Shown one piece after another: positions 57,454 through 64,000 of a stretch of DNA of 64,000 nucleotides. Every line of letters begins with the position of its first letter. Positions within the stretch are counted from its first letter, which is position 1. The notes beneath the pieces were generated by a model, which saw only the letters and a program-made list of their open reading frames with translations, was not told the DNA's origin and did no database searches. The stretch lies in NCBI GenBank assembly GCA_026702845.1, contig JADCLS010000023.1, positions 4,208-68,207 of the forward strand, written 5' to 3'. The position numbers and the translations under genes are program-made. Source of the DNA: Candidatus Heimdallarchaeota archaeon. Lineage in GTDB: Archaea; Asgardarchaeota; Heimdallarchaeia; Heimdallarchaeales; Kariarchaeaceae.

Positions 57454-58371
57454 ATGGATAAAATGGTAAAAACCGATTTTGGGAAAATTGAGATTAATGC
57501 CGATAAAATGTCTATTCATGGTGGAGATGTGAATACTGATCAAATAGATATTGAAATTTCCTCTGAGATAAAGACAGTCATTTTTTTTGTAGATTCAATA
57601 AGCCTGGGCAAGAAATTTTTTGATAAAATACCTAAGGTGGAAACTATTATCCTTCGGAATTGCATGATTGATAAGATGCCAGAAGACACCTTTACTTCAC
57701 TTCAAAATCTAGAGACAATAATGATTCAGAAGACAAATATTAATGAAATACCAGAAAAGATCTTTTTCAACAATCCCAAATTAGAATCGATCAATTTGGG
57801 GAACAATCAATTAAATTCTGTTCCAGATAAGCTCCTCTCAAAAAATCCACACCTCAAGTATTTTTATCTTTTCAATAATAAGTTGAGATCTTTAAGCAAA
57901 GATTTTTTCAGCAACCAAACCGAATTGGAGGATGTTTCTATGAGTATGAATTTTGGAATGGATCTCTCAGATATGGTGGGTACAGCAAAGCTATCGCTAT
58001 CCAAAAGCACCATAGAGATGTTGCAAACCCTTGATGATCTAGATTACTCCAATATTCGAAAATTTATGAATAGAGAAGTTGACTTTGATAATATTTCAGA
58101 AAATACAAAGGTTGCAATAAGAACCTTGGCAAAGGATGCAGGATCAACTGAAGGATTACTAACAATATTAGATGATTTCGAAACTCAAGAAATAGACGCA
58201 TTCATGGAAAAATATGATGTTGCTGATGATGACCTCAGTTTATTTAGAGAATCAAATAAAATGGCTGGTGTCGGGGATATGATGGTGAGTACACCACAGT
58301 ATTTCAACACTTTTACGGGTAAAAAACAGATCCAGGAATTGATTACTCTAATAAAACAGACTGGGCATTAG
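57454..58371 (+). CDS. Leucine-rich repeat protein
   Basis: A 305-residue protein with about five leucine-rich repeats between residues 45 and 160. Examples are KVETIILRNCMIDKMP, NLETIMIQKTNINEIP, KLESINLGNNQLNSVP and HLKYFYLFNNKLRSLS, with the consensus LxxLxLxxNxLxxIP. A helical C-terminal region (about 180-305) follows. There is no signal peptide, so it is probably a cytoplasmic protein-binding scaffold. The start is ATG 57454; a second ATG three codons later is possible. It has no operon partner. Confidence 0.85.
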   Translation: MDKMVKTDFGKIEINADKMSIHGGDVNTDQIDIEISSEIKTVIFFVDSISLGKKFFDKIPKVETIILRNCMIDKMPEDTFTSLQNLETIMIQKTNINEIPEKIFFNNPKLESINLGNNQLNSVPDKLLSKNPHLKYFYLFNNKLRSLSKDFFSNQTELEDVSMSMNFGMDLSDMVGTAKLSLSKSTIEMLQTLDDLDYSNIRKFMNREVDFDNISENTKVAIRTLAKDAGSTEGLLTILDDFETQEIDAFMEKYDVADDDLSLFRESNKMAGVGDMMVSTPQYFNTFTGKKQIQELITLIKQTGH

Positions 58372-58753
58372 AATTCATGGTAATGAAATCAGAACAAAGA
58401 GAATGAATCGACCTGCCGAGTTTCTCTACACTAAACTTTTCTCTATTCTGTTTTATCCATTCTTTCCTCTGATTCATGAAATCAATTTAGAAAACGAACA
58501 AATTTAGAAAACGAACAGAGAATACTTACAAGGCCAACAACAAAAACCATCACATTCGAAGATCAAGATACCTACGAAGACATTTCTTCAACGTATGGGT
58601 ATTGAGGAGGAAAGTTATGATTTCGTTCCTATGGAACCCTTCATTGATACTTCTAAGAGGACGAAATTACACGACTGGTTAACAACTATTTAGTTACTAT
58701 TACTATCAAGATAAAAAAAACCTTGCAGATGGAGAATTAGAAGTGAAAATCGA
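58372..58753. other. Spacer with a 17-base tandem duplication and a gene fragment
   Basis: The unit AATTTAGAAAACGAACA occurs twice in tandem at 58484-58500 and 58501-58517. After it, an open frame without a good start runs to TAG near 58692 and reads KTFLQRMGIEEESYDFVP and then FIDTSKRTKLHDWL. I cannot assign it; it looks like the tail of a decayed gene. Confidence 0.4.
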
Positions 58754-59188
58754 TTAGAATACAAAGGAAATGACTGCATTGGTAAGTAAAACCACTAAGA
58801 CTACCCAGAAATAGATGAAATACTCCGAAAATGAAGATCTATTATGATCCTCAGATAGAAAGTAACTGAATACACCCGCAATCAGTGCAACGATTATATT
58901 GAACGGGATTAGTATCCAGAGTAGAAAAATCCATAAGATTGGAACATAGGTCATCATCCCCAGAATAACCATAATGATAAACATAAATAGAAGATTAAGA
59001 AGAAGTCGAAACTCATTTTTTCTATCGAATTCATTTAAACCGATCACAAATGATAGACTCAGAGTTATCAATCCGAGTAATAGACTTGATACCTCAAAAC
59101 CCACTGCAAAAAGATTTGTCACTCCAGAATAAAATAACACCACTCGTAAGAAACTAACCCCACTTCTGTGATTATTCTTAATGAACAT
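58754..59188 (-). CDS. Four-helix membrane protein of unknown function
   Basis: A 144-residue protein with four predicted membrane helices (for example LLLGLITLSLSFVIGL, LLFMFIIMVILGM and YFIYFWVVLVVLLTNAVISF) and short polar loops. No family is recognised. The start is ATG 59188; the upstream sequence contains an AT-rich element near 59205-59215 that could be a TATA box. It stands alone between an LRR gene and a nuclease-like gene. Confidence 0.55.
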   Translation of the reverse strand: MFIKNNHRSGVSFLRVVLFYSGVTNLFAVGFEVSSLLLGLITLSLSFVIGLNEFDRKNEFRLLLNLLFMFIIMVILGMMTYVPILWIFLLWILIPFNIIVALIAGVFSYFLSEDHNRSSFSEYFIYFWVVLVVLLTNAVISFVF

Positions 59189-59406
59189 TTATTTAATAAC
59201 AGAATTACAATATTTAAGAATTAGTTGATCGATAGACTGATTTTAACAACATTTAGGTAATATTTCTTAAGAAGTGGAAATTATTCCTTGTAAAGTCTTG
59301 GTTATAGATAATCACGTATTGTAAAACAGTCTTCCCATGATAAATTTTGAGAACAGACGATGTTAGTTAGCAATCTTTAAGTTATTCATTCTCCTATTCT
59401 TAATCA

Positions 59407-60396
59407 ATGGAATTTGTGACTTATAACCATCATAAAATCAAGGAAGTATTTGGTGATGAAAATGGATTTAATGATTGGTTGGCAGAAAATCTAGAATTTC
59501 TTTCTGAAATTTTTTCAGCTAACTTCCAACTTGTCTCGAGAGAGGCCATGCAAGAGGGGTTACGAGTTGATATTTTGACAAAATTTGATGTATTGCATGA
59601 TGATCAAATCATAGAGTACAATGCAATTATTGAAACTCAACTAAATCAATCAGATAGCAAACATTTTGGGCAACTGATTACTTACGGTGCTCAACATGAT
59701 GCAAAATATTGTATTTGGATAGCAGAAGATTTCAGGCCTGGACATATTGAAGCTATCAGAATTCTAAATGAGACAAACATGGATAAAAATCGTTTCTATT
59801 TTCCTGTGAAGGTGGAAGTAGTATCCATAGGTAATAGTGAAAAAGTAATTAAATTCCAAATCATTACCTCAAATTTTGAACTTCCGTTTGAATCCCCTAC
59901 GACCAAGGAAGAGAAGATCTCTCAGGGATCAGTTGGAGAAGTTTACTGGTACTTCTTCTCCAAAATAATTGATAAATTCCAAAATTTCCCATGGTTCAAG
60001 AAGTCAAAGAGTACAAAAAATAATTATTTAGAAATATCAAGTGGATTGAAGACAGATGAGGTTTACTTTACCTATGGATTTAGATTTACAGGTGGTAAGT
60101 ATCAGCTGTTCATTACCGTAAGAGAGAAGGATAGGTTCAATCCTAAATCAGAGAGTTATGTTATCGCCCTCTCAAAATATCTAAAGAGTAGATTGACAGA
60201 TCTTAAAGTTAAAGCAGAAGATATCGAATATCAATTTATAGAGAATCGGATCTACAATTTAGTATTAATAAACTACCCAGGAGATGTAGATATTCAATCA
60301 GATGAGAATTTAGATAAGCTGCTTAGCTGGTCAGAAAAATTTTCAATTATGAGAGATCTAACCCAAGAAAAGATACTTGAATTAATCCAAAAATAA
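59407..60396 (+). CDS. PD-(D/E)XK nuclease-like protein with DUF4268 domain
   Basis: A 329-residue protein. The N-terminal half has the nuclease-like core LRVDILTKF followed by IIETQLNQSDSKHFGQLITYGAQ, giving Asp, Glu-x-Gln and a helix, a known variant of the PD-(D/E)XK signature. The C-terminal half (about 185-325) matches the DUF4268 type with YWYFFSKIID and FRFTGGKYQLFITV. These proteins are found near restriction or defence genes, but no methyltransferase is adjacent here. The start is ATG 59407. A role in DNA cleavage or repair is inferred. Confidence 0.8.
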   Translation: MEFVTYNHHKIKEVFGDENGFNDWLAENLEFLSEIFSANFQLVSREAMQEGLRVDILTKFDVLHDDQIIEYNAIIETQLNQSDSKHFGQLITYGAQHDAKYCIWIAEDFRPGHIEAIRILNETNMDKNRFYFPVKVEVVSIGNSEKVIKFQIITSNFELPFESPTTKEEKISQGSVGEVYWYFFSKIIDKFQNFPWFKKSKSTKNNYLEISSGLKTDEVYFTYGFRFTGGKYQLFITVREKDRFNPKSESYVIALSKYLKSRLTDLKVKAEDIEYQFIENRIYNLVLINYPGDVDIQSDENLDKLLSWSEKFSIMRDLTQEKILELIQK

Positions 60397-60472
60397 TGCA
60401 GAATTGTAATATCTTCTCGTCATGGGAATCAAAACGAGAGAAAATAAAATAATTAGTTAGTAATGCATCTCT

Positions 60473-60805
60473 TCATAATAATGCTAAATGTAAGTTAATT
60501 TGGTAGGCATTACCTACTCTGTTATTATGTGTACAGATCCCAAATAAGCGGAGTAATACATCTTCTGGTACTTGATTATCAAATACAATATTGAAATTGA
60601 GATTAATTTCAGGTTTTGTGGTCAAGATCTCCCTGATCTCATCAACTACCTGTACCAGATCAAAGAATCCGAATATATTCAGGTGGATGTCCAAGGGCCT
60701 GTTATCAATATCACCAGTATCAATGGCAAATCGCAGGTATTCAAATTGGTTCTTGATCTCATTATCCATATGCAGTAGATTTACGGTGTGTACTTCTATT
60801 GTCAT
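60473..60805 (-). CDS. Small alpha/beta protein of unknown function
   Basis: A 110-residue soluble protein with alternating strands and helices (LDIHLNIFGFFDLVQVVDEI and INLNFNIVFDN). A TATA-like ATAAATATAATCC at about 60822-60834 lies at leaderless spacing before ATG 60805, so I favour this strand over two overlapping plus-strand frames that have no promoter. No family is recognised. Confidence 0.5.
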   Translation of the reverse strand: MTIEVHTVNLLHMDNEIKNQFEYLRFAIDTGDIDNRPLDIHLNIFGFFDLVQVVDEIREILTTKPEINLNFNIVFDNQVPEDVLLRLFGICTHNNRVGNAYQINLHLALL

Positions 60806-61040
60806 ACTCTATAATTGGAAGGATTATATTTATATGAAAAGGGGAAGGACGGTGTGCAGCTTTTTTGAATTTCGGATCTAACTCGAGGAATTTAAAAGGT
60901 TATATAAGTAAAAATTGGATAAGCATATTCATTAGCATGAACAAGCCAACTGATAACAATTTATTAAGAGGGGAAGAAGAAGAATATTTGACATTAAAAA
61001 ATAGTTGTCATTTAGTGTGTTATAATGTCTATAGTGTCGG

Positions 61041-61103
61041 GTGACAGAATAAATGCTAGCAGTGACAAAATAAACGCTAGTGATGACAGAATAAATGCTA
61101 GCG
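61041..61103. repeat. Three tandem 21-base repeats
   Basis: Units begin GTGACAGAATAAATGCTAGC (61041), GTGACAAAATAAACGCTAGT (61062) and ATGACAGAATAAATGCTAGC (61083). They differ at a few positions each. The array lies just past the stop codon of the membrane winged-helix gene on the minus strand. A multiple of three keeps frames open on the minus strand, but I see no support for a coding product. Confidence 0.8.
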
Positions 61104-61121
61104 GGCTGAATCAATATTCTA

Positions 61122-61934
61122 CTACTCGATTTTTCCAACTTTCCCTTCTTCCATCTTCTCATACTGTCCCATAAGATGATCAATTAGGTCAGAGATATTT
61201 TCATCCTCCGATGGTGTGAAGGTCATTCCATCAAATTCACCGGATATTTTGTCATCCCCAATTAGCTGGTAAATTCTGGTTTTCCAGTGAGTTTCTGGCA
61301 TTCCTGTAGTTTCTGCAATATCAGTGATATTAATTGATTTCTGACTTTTTAACATCCCTACCAATACAGAGGAAGCTTCCTCAGATGAAAGTGTAATTTG
61401 TGAAGAACCAAGAATTCCTTTCTGAAATAACCATTTGAAGAAAAGGACAATAATCCATAGAGCGAGGAAGGAGATATAGATATTTAAGAAAAGCTCGAAT
61501 AAGTTTCCAAAATTAATGAAAATTCCAATATATATAACTGAAATTAACTCCTCAAAAATATAGTCTCTAAAAAAATAATGCCAACCAGATTCAGATAGAA
61601 AAAGTAAGATTGCAGTTTTTAATAATAGTATCATAAAAGAGATCTTGACATTCTTATAATACTTGTTCTCCTTGGAAATAAAATCTGGTACTTGGAAAGC
61701 TCTAGAGATTATTTGTATAGTGATGAGCAAATAAGTCAAAATTAATATGAGTTCGAGATAAATATATATTATTGCTAATTCAAAATTAAAGGAATCAATG
61801 GTATAGTCTTGATCTCGTGGAATTCTGTAGATAAAAAAAAGAAAATAAACTACAAAACAAAATAAGTTGGCAATATTAAAAATTGGAAAAAAAAATTTAT
61901 TCTCGTTATTCGTTAATATTTTTCTTAAGTCCAT
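61122..61934 (-). CDS. Membrane protein with cytoplasmic winged-helix domain
   Basis: A 270-residue protein. Residues 1-175 hold about five membrane helices, and 180-270 form a soluble domain with SSEEASSVLVGMLKSQKSI, ITDIAETTGMPETHWKTRI and YQLIGDDKISGEFDG, the pattern of a winged helix (recognition helix, then a beta wing). Such membrane-bound DNA-binding proteins can transduce signals directly from membrane to promoter. Acidic residues make up the last twenty positions. The start is ATG 61934. The function is inferred from the domain arrangement only. Confidence 0.65.
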   Translation of the reverse strand: MDLRKILTNNENKFFFPIFNIANLFCFVVYFLFFIYRIPRDQDYTIDSFNFELAIIYIYLELILILTYLLITIQIISRAFQVPDFISKENKYYKNVKISFMILLLKTAILLFLSESGWHYFFRDYIFEELISVIYIGIFINFGNLFELFLNIYISFLALWIIVLFFKWLFQKGILGSSQITLSSEEASSVLVGMLKSQKSINITDIAETTGMPETHWKTRIYQLIGDDKISGEFDGMTFTPSEDENISDLIDHLMGQYEKMEEGKVGKIE

Positions 61935-62099
61935 TTTAATAGAGATTTAAAATGTATAATAAAAATGTTACATCCTTATGGTGGATTATATGTTGCTGCT
62001 GCTCTTTCATTTTGAATTAATTCAGCCTCTTAATCAAATAATTACGAAATGTATCGTATGTAGGTATATGTTTACTGTTATAATCAAGCTGTAATAATT

Positions 62100-62247
62100 T
62101 TTCACTAAATTTCTTGAGAGTGATTTTCATGATGAGAATGAGGAGGAAAGGCGTGTGTGGTATGTGGCCATGACACGATCTCGAGGTGATGTGATTTTGA
62201 TTTCAGAGCTATCTAAGAGGGCTACTCAGTATTTGGCTATAATTTGA
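62100..62247 (+). pseudogene. Remnant of a UvrD/Rep-type helicase, motif VI region
   Basis: The plus strand reads DENEEERRVWYVAMTRSRGD and then VILISELSKRATQYL before TGA at 62245-62247. The EEERR-x-x-YVAMTR block is helicase motif VI of superfamily 1 enzymes (UvrD, Rep, PcrA) and includes the ATP-contacting Arg. No upstream helicase domains exist; an in-frame TAA lies just before. This is the 3' end of a lost gene, left after deletion or transfer. Confidence 0.75.
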
Positions 62248-62325
62248 TGGCTGGCAAATAAAGATATTTTCACCCTTGATGATTTCAGTTCCTACAAAAT
62301 TCCAACTTCTTAATAATTGTGCAGC

Positions 62326-63234
62326 TCAAGATTTCGTTCCCTGTAATTCAATCCAAGTAGTAGTAAGTTTATCATCATCAATCTGATTAATAATATCTTC
62401 TGGGATGTTTCTCAGGTAGTTATTGATCTTGTAATCGCAGAACACCTCACATCCAGATCGTTTATTCTCAACCTCCTTATACTTATGTATGGCAGATATA
62501 ACTTGATTTTTTGTCAGAATAAATCCCTCTGGGAAATAATAGAGAATGATTATCGTTGTAAAGGGCCAAATATGCGCACTTAATCGAGCTAAAATAAACC
62601 ATATTGAGTCATGAAAATATGTCTCAACAGTTAGCGTCTCAATAATGAAATAAAACAGCATAAAGAAAGCCAACTGGAAAAAGGAAAAGAATAGTAACCA
62701 TTTCCCGATCCTTGTTCTTTTTGAAATGTATGTGAGTTTGATGAGAGCACTAGTGATGATAACCCAGATTGAAAAGAAAACTGGTATGGTGAAGAATGCA
62801 ATTTGTTGCCAAGGTACCGCAGTTCCTCGAATCATTGAATATAAAACTGGAGGATAATATATCAAAGTTGATACAACTATTGCTATTCTTAGAGCTTTCT
62901 TATCTGTCAATCTTATTGAAAACCAAATCCAAGGCAAAATAACCGTTGCATACATACTATTGGCCAATTCAACAGAAAAAAGCCAAAATATACTATAAAA
63001 TACTATAAAGAGAGGAGCTATCCCTGCAATTAGAAATTCTTGAATTCTTGTATGTCGGAATAAGTTAATACTCATAAGAAAAGCTGCTAGATAAATCGTA
63101 AACATTGACCAACGGCTTATATAAGGTGAGATCATATTGGTACCAAGTTTCCAAAAAACCTCTTGTTCAAGAGCAAACCAGATCTGAATAACGAGATAAA
63201 CCCATAACAATCCATCTTTTGTCTTCTGATTCAT
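62326..63234 (-). CDS. Multi-pass membrane protein of unknown function
   Basis: A 302-residue protein with about eight hydrophobic helices in residues 10-245 followed by a soluble tail of about 55 residues containing two Cys (CEVFCDYKI). Trp and aromatic residues are frequent at helix ends. The start is ATG 63234. The layout resembles sensor-type membrane domains, but no kinase or other output domain follows. I do not recognise the family. Confidence 0.6.
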   Translation of the reverse strand: MNQKTKDGLLWVYLVIQIWFALEQEVFWKLGTNMISPYISRWSMFTIYLAAFLMSINLFRHTRIQEFLIAGIAPLFIVFYSIFWLFSVELANSMYATVILPWIWFSIRLTDKKALRIAIVVSTLIYYPPVLYSMIRGTAVPWQQIAFFTIPVFFSIWVIITSALIKLTYISKRTRIGKWLLFFSFFQLAFFMLFYFIIETLTVETYFHDSIWFILARLSAHIWPFTTIIILYYFPEGFILTKNQVISAIHKYKEVENKRSGCEVFCDYKINNYLRNIPEDIINQIDDDKLTTTWIELQGTKS

Positions 63235-63395
63235 CGGAATTCATCTTACTACTCATTTTTTAAGGATTTGTATTTTTATTTGTAAATATGAGAATAAAAA
63301 AAAAACCTTCAAATTTTACTAAATAAAGATAAGGATAGAAATGGACATTTTTGCTGGAAAGTGTATCGTATGTCCATCCTAATTAACAGGTGGTC

Positions 63396-63731
63396 TCATC
63401 TGTTTTCAATAGCTACATATTTACTATTATTGGTTATCTCTAATAGAGGAAGAATGATTACAATTGATGTTAATATACATAAATCTGAAGAAATTGAGAT
63501 CATCAAAGTTCCATATATAATGAATTTGATGTATTGTTTTAGAATTTTAATCCTCTTCCTGTCTGAAATATTAGAAATTTCGCGTAAGTAATAGATTAAT
63601 GGGTATACTATTATCGGGAAGAGAAACCCGTATATCTTAACTATAAGTAATAATAGATAGATCAATATAGGTAGAATATTTAGATGATAGTTAATAATTT
63701 CGTTCACAATAATGTTAAACATTGTTTTCAT
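63396..63731 (-). CDS. Small membrane protein
   Basis: A 111-residue protein with three hydrophobic helices (LPILIYLLLLIVKIYGFLF, FIIYGTLMISIS and LTSIVIILPLL). The TATA-like TTTAAATATT at about 63751-63760 lies 20-30 bases before ATG 63731, consistent with a leaderless gene on this strand, so I reject the overlapping plus-strand frame. The function is unknown. Confidence 0.45.
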   Translation of the reverse strand: MKTMFNIIVNEIINYHLNILPILIYLLLLIVKIYGFLFPIIVYPLIYYLREISNISDRKRIKILKQYIKFIIYGTLMISISSDLCILTSIVIILPLLEITNNSKYVAIENR

Positions 63732-63774
63732 TATTATTTATCGATTCTTTAATATTTAAACACAGAAAATGTAT

Positions 63775-63956
63775 TTAGATATCCAAAGCATTATGAGCCA
63801 TATAGTCAGATACCCAGAGAACAAAATTGTCATTAAGATCAGGCAACTTTGTATTGATTATCGCCTTAGCATTCGATGGTATGACTTTTGTGTCTGTAGA
63901 TATTTCATTATTTTGCACGAATTTCAATAAGATAAAATAATTTGTATGTCTTTCAC
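63775..63956 (-). pseudogene. Unidentified gene fragment near the window end
   Basis: On the minus strand the frame is open for about 60 codons after an in-frame TAG, with no start at the beginning. It reads NWGERHTNYFILLKF, then STDTKVIPSNAKAI and FVLWVSDYMAHNALDI before TAA at 63775-63777. Coding-like amino acid use suggests the 3' part of a broken gene. I cannot name it; a start at an internal GTG is possible. Confidence 0.3.
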
Positions 63957-64000
63957 CCCAATTAATCTAGTTATTTTTCTAGATAAAATATATCGATCTC

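Noticed and set aside
60572..60881. Two plus-strand frames overlapping the 110-residue minus-strand gene
   Set aside because: Only the minus strand has a TATA box at leaderless spacing.
60932..61183. Minus-strand frame with seven-residue repeats
   Set aside because: The peptide repeat is simply the 21-base DNA array read in frame, and it overlaps the end of the gene at 61122.
63361..63591. Plus-strand frame of 76 codons
   Set aside because: It overlaps a minus-strand membrane gene with a clear promoter, and has none of its own.
1..64000. CRISPR arrays and rRNA genes
   Set aside because: I looked for regularly spaced 25-40 base repeats and for conserved rRNA segments and found none.

Overview
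The window is about 64 kb of AT-rich DNA that I read as an archaeal chromosome, probably from the Asgard group. The archaeal evidence is direct. A tRNA-Arg(CCG) carries a 16-base intron at the canonical 37/38 site with a bulge-helix-bulge. Most gene starts lie 25-30 bases downstream of a TATA box with no ribosome binding site, which indicates leaderless transcription. The Asgard assignment is inference. It rests on an MglA/Ras-like GTPase operon, large secreted proteins with a C-terminal membrane anchor and basic tail, and other archaeal-style membrane proteins. No rRNA or single-copy marker gene is present to settle it.

Layout. (1) 1-7722 is an accessory zone. It holds toxin-antitoxin-like pairs, a RelE remnant, and an integrase element (divergent membrane gene pair, palindrome-bearing intergenic region, coiled-coil protein, tyrosine recombinase). 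Decayed partial copies of that element lie at 890-1073 and 2011-2635, and an IS4-superfamily insertion sequence with terminal inverted repeats closes the zone. (2) 7791-13233 is a very AT-rich MacB-like ABC operon with two giant permeases. (3) 13413-33292 holds a secreted alpha/alpha-toroid protein, a GHMP sugar kinase, a DOMON / four-cluster Fe-S / NrfD redox operon, two paralogous surface proteins, a HEAT-repeat protein, a homocysteine methyltransferase, an MFS exporter, the GTPase operon, an extracytoplasmic thioredoxin-like protein and a 1188-residue surface protein. (4) 33386-39079 holds the tRNA, an SDR enzyme, a B12-binding radical SAM protein, a Na+/Ca2+-exchanger-like protein, a bestrophin-like channel and a small zinc-ribbon membrane protein. 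(5) 39307-47693 holds two heterodimeric ABC exporters. Both show the asymmetry of one degenerate and one canonical ATP site, and the second has palindromic operators around its promoter. (6) 47755-55125 is a glycoside hydrolase block (GH38, GH3, GH38). (7) 55126-64000 is AT-rich and gene-poor. It holds orphan proteins, an LRR protein, a PD-(D/E)XK nuclease-like (DUF4268-type) protein, a membrane protein with a cytoplasmic winged helix, and remnants of an integrase and a UvrD helicase.

Working together. The DOMON/Fe-S/NrfD genes overlap or nearly touch and look like one membrane electron-transfer complex with no molybdopterin subunit in the window. The paired ABC half-transporters must dimerise for a complete consensus ATP site. 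The GH38/GH3/GH38 block would trim alpha-mannosides and beta-glucosides or beta-xylosides; none of the three has a visible signal peptide, so they probably act on imported or internal glycans. The integrase-related fragments at both ends show that the same element family has inserted and decayed here repeatedly.
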